A DNA stretch of 64,000 bases from Gordius sp. MW1 (GCA_964036665.1 OZ038531.1:4898168-4962167), one strand, 5' to 3'. Positions 23,703 to 35,225 are shown, numbered from the stretch's first letter. Notes: a model not told the origin generated them from the sequence alone. Program-made: numbers and translations.

Positions 23703-24803
23703 CAGTGGCGTTAATACGGGGGGGGGGGGCGTTCCCCCCCCCCCCCTTCCCGGTTTTTTTATGGAAAAAAAATTATTTTAGATCTAAAGCTTGTCTTCCC
23801 ATCACTACATGCACCAATGAAAGAAGTTTCTCAACGTTGAGGAGGCTTAAAACGTATATAAGAAATACTATGTCGAAAAATAGATTAAATGGATTCGCCC
23901 TTTTAGCGATTCATCGGGAATTAGCTCCCACTCCAGATGAAGTTCTTGAGATAATTTTGCTGGGAAAAAAAATATAAAATTATTTTATAATGACTTTCTT
24001 TATTTAATTCTAATGTTGAAATAAAAATGCTATAAAAAAGGGCCAATCCATTTAATCTATTTTTTGACATAGTACTTATATAAAAGCTAATAGGTAAAGA
24101 AGAGTTGTATGTTGGGCAAAGATTGCAATATTTTATAATCTGATAGGGTGTCCAAAGGATTATTTGGAAATTTGCCAAAACTTGTTTCTTGTCCAAAAAC
24201 CGTTCATTTTCTTTTCATATCGAGGTTTCTTAAGTTCAAAATCATACAACATAGCCTTAGGTTCGACTACTATTACTAAAGTTTCTGCTAACTGTATAAC
24301 TTGCTGAAAGGTCGTTTAAAGTTGCAGCTTCTGTTGCAACATCGTGATCATACCAGCTTGCTTCAATTTCTCCTTATATGGTTTATCTTCCATTTCTGAC
24401 AACATTTCAATTAAAACTGCCACATAATATCCCTGGCCTTTTAACAAATTTATATGCTCTTTATAATTATGTCGCCTCTTCCAGTCGTATCACAAACTGT
24501 AAAAAATCTTCTTTTATTGTTAATGTAGAAGGGTCAATAAACGAGCACACCAATTAGGTCATTACAAAAACAAATTGATATAACCTCATTTTGAAAGTGA
24601 GGACTTAAGTAGTAGCACGGTACCTTAAAAGAGCCCTAAAATTGCCATCAGATGACGCTGGGAAAAAGAAAATATGAAATTATTTATAATGACTTTCCTT
24701 ATGTTTTATACCAAATTTTATAATTTTTATGTTGAAATAAAAATGTTATAAAATTTTTTTGGAGATTTTCCCCTTCTGGCACAAAATCCTGGCTACGCGC
24801 CTG
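23703..24803. mobile_element. hAT element, non-autonomous, perfect 8-bp TSD
   Basis: The flanks repeat tatatgaa (23695-23702 and 24804-24811). The tips are CAGTGGCG and CGCGCCTG, matching hAT termini (CAGNGGCG type). Only the C-terminal part of the transposase is present. The interior is rearranged: a 23960-24037 segment recurs near 24657-24755, and an inverted copy of part of the transposase region lies at about 24038-24080. It is inserted in a piggyBac-like element. Confidence 0.92.
23780..23977 (+). pseudogene. hAT transposase C-terminal dimerisation fragment
   Basis: The frame contains CTNERSFSTLRRLKTYIRNT then MSKNRLNGFALLAIHREL, the classic hAT C-terminal dimerisation signature as found in ZMYM1/ZBED-like transposases. 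The catalytic domain and zinc finger are absent. Upstream translation in the same frame is only poly-G and poly-C sequence, so the start is not real. It is a remnant carried by the element at 23703-24803. Confidence 0.9.
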
Positions 24804-25009
24804 TATATGAACATAACAGTTATAACATATTATCAAGTTCTTGATGATTCTGTGATTACATATACTAGAGTAGTCATGAATCTTTGAGTGAGTTAACAGG
24901 AGATTAAGATGAAGAAGAGTTAATTGATATGCCTAACAAAATTAGTTACTTTTATAGGAAATAACTTAGAAGCTTTTATTATATGATATATTACAAAGGA
25001 ATACTAAGT

Positions 25010-25130
25010 GCCACAAAAATTGTCCTAATAAAAATGTTAGAACAAAATAGAAATGTGTATTTCATTTACCTGGAGTGCCATATGAATGGGCAACCAAAAC
25101 TCCTCTTGATTGTTTAAATCAGATGAAATA
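25010..25130 (+). pseudogene. piggyBac-like transposase N-terminal remnant
   Basis: A short plus-strand stretch reads CHKNCPNKN, a stop, then KCVFHLPGVPYEWATKTPLD. The PGVP...A.KTPLDC pattern resembles the start of the conserved region of piggyBac transposases. It has in-frame stops and is clearly inactive. The assignment is supported by the TTAA-flanked inverted ends around it. Confidence 0.5.
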
Positions 25131-25756
25131 ATTAAGAATAGAGTGAAATTTAGCAAATTTATGACTATATAAATATATGTAGAAAATGTATATGCAAATA
25201 TTTTTATAGCCTCATAAAATTTCTTATAACATTTTTCATTTAAATATTTTTCATTAATTTTGATCTTTTATTATGAATCTATATGAAAAACTTTATAAAA
25301 TAACATTTAAATTTTAAAAAGTATGAGTTAAGACCAATAGTAACTTTTTTACCTTAAAAAATTAAAAGCCAAAAATTGCCTAAGTTTGAACATCTCTATT
25401 TTTTTTGTTTTTGGGTTATTTTTTACCAAATTTTCCACATTATAGTTTCAACCTTCTTTTATATATTCTTATTGATTAAACCATAAAATAAAATATTTTT
25501 TTTGGTATGAGCCAAAATAGTCAGTAGAGAGAAAAATTTTGGGGGTTGCTCTAATTATAGGTAAAAATTTAAACCACTTGATCAATTAGCTAAATTAATA
25601 TATTAATCAATGTAAAAGAGTTGAAATATTATTCATGCAAATTTTGACAAGTTTATATTATAAAACATCTATGTTATAACTATTTAAAGTTTGGTGTAAT
25701 TATAACCCCAAATACCATCCGTGTTAGCATTTTTGACCCAACCTACGAAGTGTTAA

Positions 25757-26199
25757 GGGCAAACGGATCACATTATCTTTTTTATAAGCTACTTATCATA
25801 AAATAGAATTTAGCAAATTATATATATTACTAAGAAGTGAGTTATGAGCCCATTTAAATACCACTCCTACTAAATTTTGCGCTCGTTGATTAATATAACG
25901 AGCTCATGATAGGCTATAATTAATAAAGCTAAAAAGCATCAGGCTTGAGACTTTATTTAAAATTCATTGAAAGAGTCTTAATCGTGTATGGTGTACAAAC
26001 AATAGGGTATGTATATAAAATCTTTTTTATAAAAGGATCTGAGATTAAAATTTCTGACCGAATCTCAAGGTTGACATGTTAGAGATCTACTTGTAGTTTT
26101 TATGACTAATAATTTGTCGCTGAATATATTTTCAAATAATTTATAGTCTTATAATAAGAATATTATATCAAAAGAAGAACACAATGTTGTTATCAAGGT
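25757..26199. other. AT-rich spacer between the piggyBac-like and family C elements
   Basis: No coding signal or paired repeat was recognised. Confidence 0.4.
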
Positions 26200-26207
26200 G
26201 TTTTATG

Positions 26208-26851
26208 CATAGATTATATAGACTGCTCATAAACGCACAAAATGTGTAGATTATATAGATACGGTGCCCTATCAACTCGCCGAAAACTATCTTGCCGAAT
26301 TTACCGTGGGACATTAGCGACCATCTCCCCATTATCATAAAGAGGGCCCTAAATTAAGTATCTTATATAATAATTTTCAATTTAAAAAATACCTAAGTTT
26401 TTACATAATCTGAAATTGAATGATTTATAGGTTTTTTGTTAGGGGACATTTTTAACCTTGGGACATTCTATTCGACAAGATGTTTTTCGGCAAGTTGACG
26501 GGCTACCTATAGATATTAGTAATTTATGTAAATTAAATAATCTTAAAAGGTAAAAATGAATTGGGTAGATATTAAAAACAACATTCTAAAAATATCATTT
26601 ACACAATACATGGAAAAAATTAAAAATATAAACTGTGATGAAAGTTTGTTTAATAATATAGCGCCATCCATATTTTGTATAATATTATATTAATGACGTT
26701 CGTTCAAATTTATAAACTAGGGAGGAAGGTAAACAGGTTATAGCGCAAAATGACATAGTTGAAATACACCAGTTGTTGTCTTCAATATGGAGGAAAATTT
26801 GACTCAATTTATATATGGAACATATGGCATGAGCAGTCTATCTAGTCTATG
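26208..26851. mobile_element. Family C hAT-like element, perfect 8-bp TSD
   Basis: The flanks repeat gttttatg (26200-26207 and 26852-26859). The ends are CATAGATTATATAGACTGC and the complement of CATAGACTAGATAGACTGC. A second element (26262-26507) is nested near its left end. No transposase is visible. Confidence 0.88.
26262..26507. mobile_element. Nested terminal-inverted-repeat element, perfect 8-bp TSD
   Basis: The flanks repeat tatagata (26254-26261 and 26508-26515). The arms are CGGTGCCCTATCAACTCGCC on the left and GGTAGCCCGTCAACTTGCC as the complement on the right, each continuing through GAAAA and CATCTTG or TATCTTG. It inserted into the family C element and is a distinct sequence family. 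Confidence 0.82.
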
Positions 26852-27006
26852 GTTTTATGTCGCTGTTTAATTTTAGCCATTGGCATACAACACGGAATAA
26901 TATAATCACAACAAATCAACAATATTTAAATTAGCAATATACTGTTTTAAGCGGTCGGTCCATCTCACCCGCTTTGAGAACGTTAAGGCCTGCCCAAGCC
27001 CGTTCG

Positions 27007-28136
27007 TAGTGAAGCGGAAAAACCGAGAAAAATCTCGGTGACGAGAATTTGAAAAATGGAGTCGAGATCGAGACGAGAATTTTGAGGTCGAGACGAGACG
27101 ATACGAGATTTTCTCGGCGAGATCTCGACTTTTTATTGATCGTTAGATTTTAGTAAATTATTGTTTGCTTTAATTTACATTTAAGGTATTAAGTGTAAAT
27201 CAATATGTATGGAATATATTTGATATTAAAAAAAATCCCAAGTGTAGTTAATATTATATATTTTTGCAAAGAAATTAAAATTTGGCAATCATTTACCTAT
27301 GTATGGTTGATTTTTGTCATACATTTAAATACGTATTCATTAATTTAAAGTTTAAACCTTATGTTCTTAATTCTATAATAATGCTGCTTTTATTGTTGTT
27401 TTTACAACGTTTTAATTTGTGCAACTAGTTATCAGTTCTGTAAATAATAATAACATCATTAAATGTCACTCGCACTTTGTGGTTTATAGCGCTAGTAAAC
27501 ATGCAATAAACACTATGGGCTAAATTAATGATGGTTATATTAATGGACTTAAACATTTGCCTTAAATATGTTAAGGTCTACTTTGAAGCATTAGCAAAGG
27601 TTAATAAAGGGTCTCATTTTGCTCAATTATGCAACTAAATCAACTATAAGCGAACTTATAATTTTCGAAGTCCATTTATAGTTGACAGACACAGTGAATT
27701 TAATACAAATATTATAATTTGCTAGAACAATAAAATTTAATTTTTTATATTTCACATTTATTTATAGTTTTTTTAGTCTGCACTTTTTATAGAAAATGTT
27801 ATCTTTATGAGTTAATTCATATCTTTATATTGTCAATGAGATGTCGTGTCCCGCTAAATCTTTAAAAAGTTTGTGTATTAAAGTTTTTTGAAAAATATAA
27901 AATTTGCCATTTGGATTTTTGAACACTTATTTATATTTTTAATAAAACAGGAGAAATTTTTATTCCGAATATATTTTTTTTTAAAAGTCGAGACGAGACG
28001 AGAATTCTCGTCGAGACGAGACGAGACCGAGATTTTTCTAGACCGAGACGAGACTAGATCGAGATTTTCTTAATCGCTCCCGAGATGAGACGAGATTTTA
28101 TTTTCGAGACCGAGACGAGACGAGATCGAAACACTA
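27007..28136. mobile_element. CGAGA-rich hAT-like element, perfect 8-bp TSD
   Basis: The flanks repeat cccgttcg (26999-27006 and 28137-28144). The tips are TAGTGAAGCGG and CGAAACACTA. Each subterminal zone (27020-27130 and 27985-28130) is packed with CGAGACGAGA and GAGATTTT units, some in inverted orientation; the 850-bp core is AT-rich and non-coding. Subterminal repeats of this kind often serve as transposase-binding arrays in hAT elements. A lone copy of the right end is at 17266-17432. Confidence 0.85.
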
Positions 28137-28253
28137 CCCGTTCGTAATAAGTAATTAACAGATCTTACAAGCCCGCCCCTTTTTTGTTTCATGCACTCTG
28201 GGCCCAGATTAACTTAACAAATATTTTAATGCAATTTTCGACATTTCAATATG

Positions 28254-28390
28254 CACAAGCGTAGTCAGCATTGGAATTAGAGGGGGAGGGGCAATAATCA
28301 TTTAGGGAGGGGCAAAATAATCATTTTTTGAAATTTTGGAATTTAGAGGTGGGCAGCTGCCCCTTTCTGCCCCCCTTCGCTACGCCCATG
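28254..28390. mobile_element. Family A MITE (hAT-like), perfect 8-bp TSD
   Basis: The flanks repeat tcaatatg (28246-28253 and 28391-28398). The ends are CACAAGCGTAGTCAGC and TCGCTACGCCCATG. Confidence 0.9.
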
Positions 28391-28643
28391 TCAATATGAA
28401 CATTAATTATTATTATTACTTATTAAATATTATGAATCATCATTATTATATGGTGTAAGCTTAAATTATACATTACTGCTAGGTGTGTGCTTTACAACTG
28501 GTTAACTTAATTTATTTAAAATTTAACTACTACTGACAGGTTTCATAAACTTATATATTTATTCTTGATTACAAGGTGCATCATTAAATGCCATTTTAGT
28601 TATATTAGTAAAGTGTTCGAGCAAATGAGCCGTTGGCATAAGG

Positions 28644-28810
28644 CCATGGGCGTAGCCAAGGGGTGCTAGGGTGGGGCGGCTGCCCCCTCTAAATTCAAAA
28701 TTCTTCAAAAATTGATATAATTATAGCTAAAATTTCATTAAAAATATTATTTTGCCCTTCACTAAAACACTATTGTCCCCCTCTAAACCCGATTCCTGGC
28801 TACGCCCATG
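28644..28810. mobile_element. Family A MITE
   Basis: The ends are intact (CATGGGCGTAGCCAAGG and CTGGCTACGCCCATG). The flanks share taaggc but not an exact 8-bp repeat. The interior is subtype 1. Confidence 0.82.
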
Positions 28811-28874
28811 TAAGGCTTTGACAATATTCGGTTTAAAAATATTAATGCGAATATTTCTTCAGTAATATCTACTA

Positions 28875-29203
28875 CAGTCAAAACCGTTTAATTGCAAAGC
28901 CTTGGGCCCGAAAAAATTCGCGATTAACCGATATTTCGCGATTAAACGATTGAAATAAAAGTATAGGTACATTATATGAAATATTCATTTCTTACGCTTC
29001 GCAATTAACGATATTTTATATAATTATTTGTTTGATTTAAGGACTCGTAAATGTTTGTGAATATCCGATATTGTACTATTAAGCGATTTGTCAATAAACG
29101 ATGTTTTTGTTAATATTATCGTTTAAAAAAACAAAATGGCGATTAATTTCGCGATTAAAAGATTTTCGCGATAATCAGATTTGCGATTAAGAAGTTTCGA
29201 CTG
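28875..29203. mobile_element. pogo/Tigger-like MITE with TA duplication
   Basis: The ends are CAGTCAAAACCG and the complement of CAGTCGAAACTTC, each flanked by TA (28873-28874 and 29204-29205). CAGTC[GA]AAAC ends with a TA target site are typical of pogo/Tigger elements of the Tc1/mariner superfamily. The interior repeats CGCGATTAA-like units on both sides and has no transposase. Confidence 0.78.
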
Positions 29204-29205
29204 TA

Positions 29206-30109
29206 GTACTAGGGATTGTTCTTCTTCCCATTTTTCCCCCTTGATTTTATTTCGTGTATAAACGGGGTTGTATATTAATTTTTTTGAAGGCTATTTTAAT
29301 ATTAAGGGTTTGAAAGGAAAATTTTATACCATCGAAAATCCACAATGGTTTAGAATTTTTTATTCAAATTAAAAAATGGATTATTAAAAACTTTAAACCA
29401 TTATTTAAGTTTGAACAGAAAAGTTGCAATATCATGAAATGTAAAAGTAAAGTTAAATTCTAGGAAATAAAACAAGTTAAAATATTAGCAAGTTGAATTT
29501 ATTATAGGGCTAAAGGTGCGAAATAATTAAATTTAACAAGATACCAAATATTAAAATATATCAAGCTATATGTTCCTACAAAAGCGCATAAAATAAACCT
29601 ACAATCTGAATTAAAAAAATTCCCGTTTGTGGCCTGTTTAAAATAAAAAATGTTTTTAGGACCGTTAATATAATTATTGGCCAGGATTGACGATCTTTAA
29701 AATAATGTGGTCGATTTTTTAAACTCCTTAATTTATAAACTACCATTAAAATTAAGATAGAAACATTAAAATCGTAAGAAAATAATTTGGCACTCAAATT
29801 GAGGAGTATGTAAATGTATAAAATATTCGAAAATAAAGATGTTATTTAAAAAATATCTTGCTCTGATTGGTTAAATATTTATAATTAATTGCAAAGCGCG
29901 ACACTCAATAATAAGAATTGTAAATTAGTGATGCGCCCAAAGATATATAAACATTACCACACTCTAAATGATGATTGTTTTGGAAAGGTGGTGCAAAATG
30001 CTTTTAACCTTTCAGAATCAATTTTATAACAATAATATAAGTAATTTTTGACATTTGTTTTCAAACGACCTCAAATATGTTTTCCTCAACTTATAATTAA
30101 AAATAAAAA
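29206..30109. other. AT-rich flank upstream of the CALHM-like gene
   Basis: No transposon ends were recognised. A 73-codon minus-strand frame (29576-29797) has no recognisable features. Promoter elements cannot be assigned. Confidence 0.4.
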
Positions 30110-33100
30110 ATGAACGGGACTAAGGCTACAGCCTCTCAAGAGTTCAAAGAAATGCGGAGTTTTGTAAATGAACATTTTTCGGCTATTAGAAGAATCTTTT
30201 TACTTCTCATCATTTACATCATGCAAAGGACTTTTCGTTCTATCCTATTTTCTTGCCCTTGTTTACCGCAAAGCATGCAATTGTACGGTGCAAAAAATCA
30301 ATCAAACTTTGCAAATTTATCATCGATGAATCAAAATCGATTGGAATTTCTTTTAATTGATGGTTACGACCCTATCATATGGACCAGAAATGCTCGTTTT
30401 AGGAGAGCTTACACGTTATGTTTCATCATATTACCAGCCTTTTCCCTATTCTTCATAAGTAAAATTCGGAATTTGCTTTAAAACTATGACTAATATTTTT
30501 TGCAAATATATTTTCTATTAGGATGTTAGTTAAAAGCTCAGTAATTAATAAAAAAATGCTCAATAAGATGTGCTTAGTATTTTATTAATATGCCAAGTTA
30601 AAAATTTAAAGTTGCTCAGTAAATTAACTTTAAAATACTCAGCTTTAAATTTTATAATGCTCAGTATTTTTACTTAAATGCTCAGTAATTTAAATTTATA
30701 TTTTTCGAGATTAATTTATTTTGCGCTTATATTTCATAAATAATATTTTTATTGTTATGCAATTTTTTCATATTATATTGACAAAAAATCTTTTTTATAA
30801 CTAGCACTATGACTGCATGGTTAAACTAGTGTTGTAAAAAAGCTAATGTTTTTCTAAGTCGACGTTTAAGCTTAGTAGAAATTTGAAAAACTGACCAAAG
30901 GTTGTGTTCCTGTTAAATTAACCTTTCGGCTGTCACAATTTTTATAATAGGCCAATGGTCATTTTATTTTTATTAGTGAACTTTGGTTTGATTTAGTGTT
31001 TTGAGGTGGGGAACATATAGTGTAATTTAATAAATTGGGAAATCGTTTAATGACTTTGATCAGCATTTTTAATGATCTTATTGCATGGGCGTAGCCAAGG
31101 GGGGGGGGTAACACTTAGGGGCTGCTGCCCCCCTTTTAAAATAAATATTTGTTAAAACTATTAAAATTATGGCTAAATTTTCAAAAAAATGATCATTTTG
31201 CCCTCCCTTAATTATCAGTGCCCCCCCCCCTAATTCCAATGCTGCCTAGGCCCATGTCTGATTTTATTAAAATACAAGTTGAGCGTTTGATATAGTTACC
31301 TGAGTTTAAAATAAGTTTTAGAAATAATATTATAAATAAATGACCCCTGTTATATCTTTCATTTATGAAGCTATATAAATTTTATAAACGAAAAAGGGTG
31401 GGTTAGAGTGTCATAAAGATGTTAAAAATAAAAAATTAAATGTGTCACCTTATCTCGTATCAAAATTGTCGGTTATGGAGCTAAATAATTCTTCCAACGA
31501 ATATCGGTGGGTTATGGTGTTATAAAGTTGTTACACTTATAAAGGCTAAATTTATCAACCGATCTTGGTGATAGATAACAAATTCATTTTAATGGGGATG
31601 GGTGTTATGAGATATAAAACAACTCAATTTATTTCCAAATTTGGGAATAGTTTGTACAAAATAATCAATTAAATTATAGAGATGGTTAGAGTAAGTTCAA
31701 TGTATTAAATTTTTTTATTTATATCTAGATGTACTAAACGAAGTTTCTTCGTGATTACCTATATCAATTATTTAAGAGTTTTTGAAACTTGTAGTTATCT
31801 TGTATTAATTTACTACTACTGTACACAACCTCTCATAAATTTAATATATTAATTAACATAAACAGATGACTAATTTTATGACACCTTAGCACATCAATTT
31901 TCGTCAAAGAAATTATTCAGCTCTATAAACGGCAACTATGACAATTGTGACCAAGTTAGGGTGACAAATTTGATTCTATTTGTGACAACTTTGTGACACC
32001 CTATTCCACTAATGATCGTTTAAAGAATTTGATAAGTGTCAATTATGACAAATGTCACCAAGACAGACCAAAAGATCTTGTCAACTATGACAATTGTTAC
32101 CAAAACAAACCAAAAGATCTGAGGTTTCTCTTAGTCGAACACATCTGGTCGACTAAAAAAAACTCATGTCTTTTTACCACATATGTAACACTTCAGACTT
32201 TCTAAAATGGACATTGCTGATTCGAATCTCGCTTGAACACCTTTTATAATTTGAAATAGTATTTGAGTTATTGAGCAGCATTGGAATAAACACGGAATAA
32301 ATGAATTAAATACTGAGCAGAGATTTAAAATACTAAACATTAAATTATTTAGTCAATTGCATATTTTAATGAGCAATCAATCATTCTACTGAGCATTTAA
32401 ATATTCTACTGGGCAAAAACTGAATTAAATACTGTGTACAATAGTTTGTTCTCGTTTTATTAATAGTTGTTGATGAAATGTTGCATAAAATGCACACAAC
32501 AGAAAAAACATATTCTATAAATCGGTAATTGTTTTTTAGTCATTTTAGAATCTTCTTTATAGCAATAGTGGATCAACCTTCAAAACTAGTATAATATTTC
32601 ATAGCTAAATAGATCAATTTTCATAACCACCCGTCAAATTATTTTAAACAATTTATCAATTAAAATTACGGATGTACAGTGTTTAGCATAGATATATAAT
32701 AACTAAAAAAGTTATAATGCCCACACAAATTATTTAATAAAAAGTATTAAAAAAATAAAATTCAGAGTTTTGTTTGAGTCACGATGCGTGGAAAGTATTA
32801 ACGGGTTGTTGTGGAGATCGACCGAAAGAACCAATAATGACTGTAAGATCAAGCCGACTAAGCATCCCTCGGTTAGGGGTCGAAAATATAAATTCAACTC
32901 TACACGCTATTAAAACACCCATTACCATACTGGAAAAACTCAATTTAAACGCAAAAAGTGTTGTGGATCTCATCTTGGATTGCATGTTTCCATCGTTTGT
33001 TTGGATCGTTTTTTGTCTTCTGGACGGCAGGTCCTATTATTTATAAATCTATTAATTTTTTTTTACTTTTAAAAATAAGTGGTCCATCCTAATATTATAT

Positions 33101-33546
33101 TAGTAGTTTTTAAGTTTGATTAAATGAATATGATTTGTAATGTTTTTTGCAATATGGAAATTTTCTAGGTTTTTTGTATGCGGTTTTTCGGTTGCACCCT
33201 GTGACTTTATGGACTATCATAGCATAAACATCCGTGCTAATTCCCAAATATCAGGCTGGATCATTGTGTCCTGTGTAATCTTTCTTCTTTGGATTGGTAA
33301 CATTAATTTTTATAACAAATTCATGTCACTTTGATTATAACTTCAAAAACATTATACTATTTAGCAAAATTCACCGGCGCTATATTCAGTCAAAACAATT
33401 TTTACGAAGATTACTTTGTTAAAGCGTACGAAAGTTGTGAATCAAATGAAATCGAACATCGCATAAAGGTCTTTCCAATCAAAAAATTTGCACATTGTTT
33501 TAACTATAAGAAAAAAAGCTTTAAACTGCTTTTTAGGACTTATTAA
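30110..33546 (+). CDS. CALHM-family channel-like protein, four exons
   Basis: Exons 30110-30458, 32766-33030, 33169-33296 and 33365-33546 join in matching phases (1, 2, 1) to give 307 residues. CALHM proteins form large-pore ion and ATP channels with four membrane segments. Matches seen: FSCPCLPQ at residues 48-54 before a Tyr-Gly, the extracellular CPC motif of the family; a second membrane segment near 100-116; AWKVLTGCC, which resembles the TM2-TM3 linker of several CALHMs; FVWIVFCLLDGRFFVCG, the TM3 end with its conserved LLDG and cysteine; a further cysteine in VAPC; a fourth membrane segment QISGWIIVSCVIFLLWI; and a C-terminal helix with YEDYFVKAYESCESNE. Two points are odd: about 40 residues separate CPC from TM2, more than usual, and the TM3-TM4 loop is short. 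The donor after LLDGR (GTCCTA) is weak. Intron 1 (2.3 kb) contains family A and B transposon copies. The family call rests on motifs recalled, not a search. Confidence 0.78.
30827..30915. mobile_element. Family B hAT-like element, left end
   Basis: TAGTGTTGTAAAAAAGC then AAGTCGACG and TTAGTAGAAATTTG match family B. A worn right-like end (ACTCATGTCTTTTTACCAC) occurs near 32165-32185, so this could be a longer copy of about 1.35 kb with unrelated interior, but the flanks agree at only 5 of 8 bases. It lies in intron 1 of the CALHM-like gene. Confidence 0.45.
31084..31256. mobile_element. Family A MITE in intron 1 of the CALHM-like gene
   Basis: The ends are CATGGGCGTAGCCAAGG and GCTGCCTAGGCCCATG. 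The flanks tcttattg and tctgattt agree at 6 of 8 bases, suggesting an old insertion. Confidence 0.78.
32030..32130. repeat. Short tandem repeat, two units of about 48 bp
   Basis: The pattern GTCAA.TATGACAA.TGT.ACCAA followed by ACCAAAAGATCT occurs twice in succession within intron 1 of the CALHM-like gene. A plus-strand frame across it reflects the repeat, not a gene. Confidence 0.55.
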
Positions 33547-33781
33547 TATCTTTGGAAAAAATCACCTCAAACTACTTTCAATTCTTTGTATATATAACCA
33601 CAAGTGTGGTCCATCAATGAAAGTCTAAATGCTAAACGGACCATGTTGAATTTTACACTAACATTTGATATCCTGAATAAGAAAATACAAAGAAAGCACT
33701 ATGTGCACATTAATACATTATAATATAACAACTTTGAGGCGTATCACTTTAATTTAAAGTCAATTATAAAACCTGATTTAG

Positions 33782-33936
33782 CATGGGCGTAGCAGGTTTT
33801 GGATTAAGGGGGGGGGGCAAAACGTTTGAAAGTTCAATTAGGGGGGGGGGCAAAACGTAATTTTTTTTAATTTTTAAAAAATTTTGCCTTGAAATTTTTT
33901 TTTGCCATTTAAGGGGGGGGGGGGGCTACGCCCATG
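33782..33936. mobile_element. Family A MITE (subtype 2), perfect 8-bp TSD
   Basis: The flanks repeat tgatttag (33774-33781 and 33937-33944). The tips are CATGGGCGTAGCAGG and GGGCTACGCCCATG; the interior shows GGCAAAACGTTTGAAAG and several G runs. It lies just 3' of the CALHM-like gene. Confidence 0.92.
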
Positions 33937-33944
33937 TGATTTAG

Positions 33945-35225
33945 AGATTATAAGCAAGCGTTTGCTTTTCTTCTAACATTCGTGTGTATAAATAAGAGCC
34001 ATAAAACAAATTACAACTACTTCCCTCTTACACTATTTTATTTGAATTTTATCGCTAATTAGCTTAAAGTTAAAGGCCTAGCCAAGCACTATGTTGACGT
34101 GTTCTTTAACCTCAGTCAAAACGGCAAAGGTCGATGGTGGGATAAGCTGGCACCTGTTCAAAATTTGAGAAAAGTTAATACAAAAATCAGCACCTTCCAT
34201 CCCATACCAGAAGAGAAGGAAGAAACAATCGACATAAAAGATACTAAATTTTAACGCACCCTGTAAATATACCAAATATAATGAGAATCATGTTATAATA
34301 ACCACATAATATTTTCGCAACCTTAGTTATTGTTTTACAACTTAATATCACATTTAACGTAATCGCCTTGACATAAAATCATCAATGATAATTCTAGATG
34401 TAGGCGGCTGAAGCTAATACAATATATTCATACTCAATACTCATGGTCCGTTTGTAATTATTAAATAATCACAAGATGATCATTATTAGCTCAAGCTCCT
34501 AAAAAATTTGAAATAACTTAAACAAACATTGATGTAATTCAATGCATACAACATTTATTTAAGGTATATTAACTAATTAATGAAGAAGTATAACAACGAT
34601 CTTGAATGAATAACCATAATTAAAATATCTATGTGCTATGTAACGAATTGTGGGGAGTAGTGGGCAAACTATAAACATTATTGATAAGGGTAATTTATGT
34701 TTATGATGATAGCTTGTGAATTAACATTCGCGTAAATATAAGCTAAGTGATAAATTACGGGAACTAGTTAATTTCGTTTCATTATTGCCATATTATGATA
34801 GTTTTTTCGTTCACGAATGCAACAAGAGTATTATATAACGCAAATTAGAGAGCGATATAGACTGTTCAAAAGGGGTTGGGTTGGGGGTATATTTACAAAC
34901 AAGAATAGTAATATATTACAAACAATTATATGTAGTAGATATAAGAGACTGTTGGGGATCCTATAGGTATTGCACTATACACATGACATGCAGTTTCGTT
35001 CGTGATATCGATGGTTATTTGATTTTTAGTGACATGTCTAATTTATTTTCCAACAGATAAATCCTATATTTCGTGCGACAGCTCTATAAATATGTGGGAA
35101 GAATATATTGATTTTGACATAACTCATTCCAAGGATCAATCACACATTTGTCTACGAGGTGGGATGTAGTTAAGCCAGGTTATTTTTTTAACAAATCTCT
35201 AATAGGGCTCTAGCGGAATTAAAAA
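33945..35225. other. Spacer between the CALHM-like and FAM78-like genes
   Basis: These two genes converge, so this stretch should hold both 3' untranslated regions. A minus-strand AATAAA (complement at about 35040-35046) could serve the FAM78-like gene. Nothing else was recognised. Confidence 0.4.

Larger units (their letters stand above)
23539..25752. mobile_element. piggyBac-like element, split by a hAT insertion
   Basis: The target site TTAA lies on both sides (23535-23538 and 25753-25756). The inverted ends agree at 15 of 17 bases: CACTTCTTAGGTCGGGT on the left and CACTTCGTAGGTTGGGT as the complement of the right end. Inside, 25010-25130 on the plus strand encodes a broken frame with LPGVPYEWATKTPLDCLNQM, resembling the N-terminal part of piggyBac transposases, and short acidic stretches lie on either side of the hAT insertion. 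Without the nested 1.1-kb hAT element the copy would be about 1.1 kb, so it is an internally deleted, non-coding derivative. A related copy lies at about 52.6-53.9 kb. Confidence 0.72.

Noticed and set aside
32779..32985. Minus-strand 68-codon frame
   Set aside because: Antisense shadow of CALHM-like exon 2.
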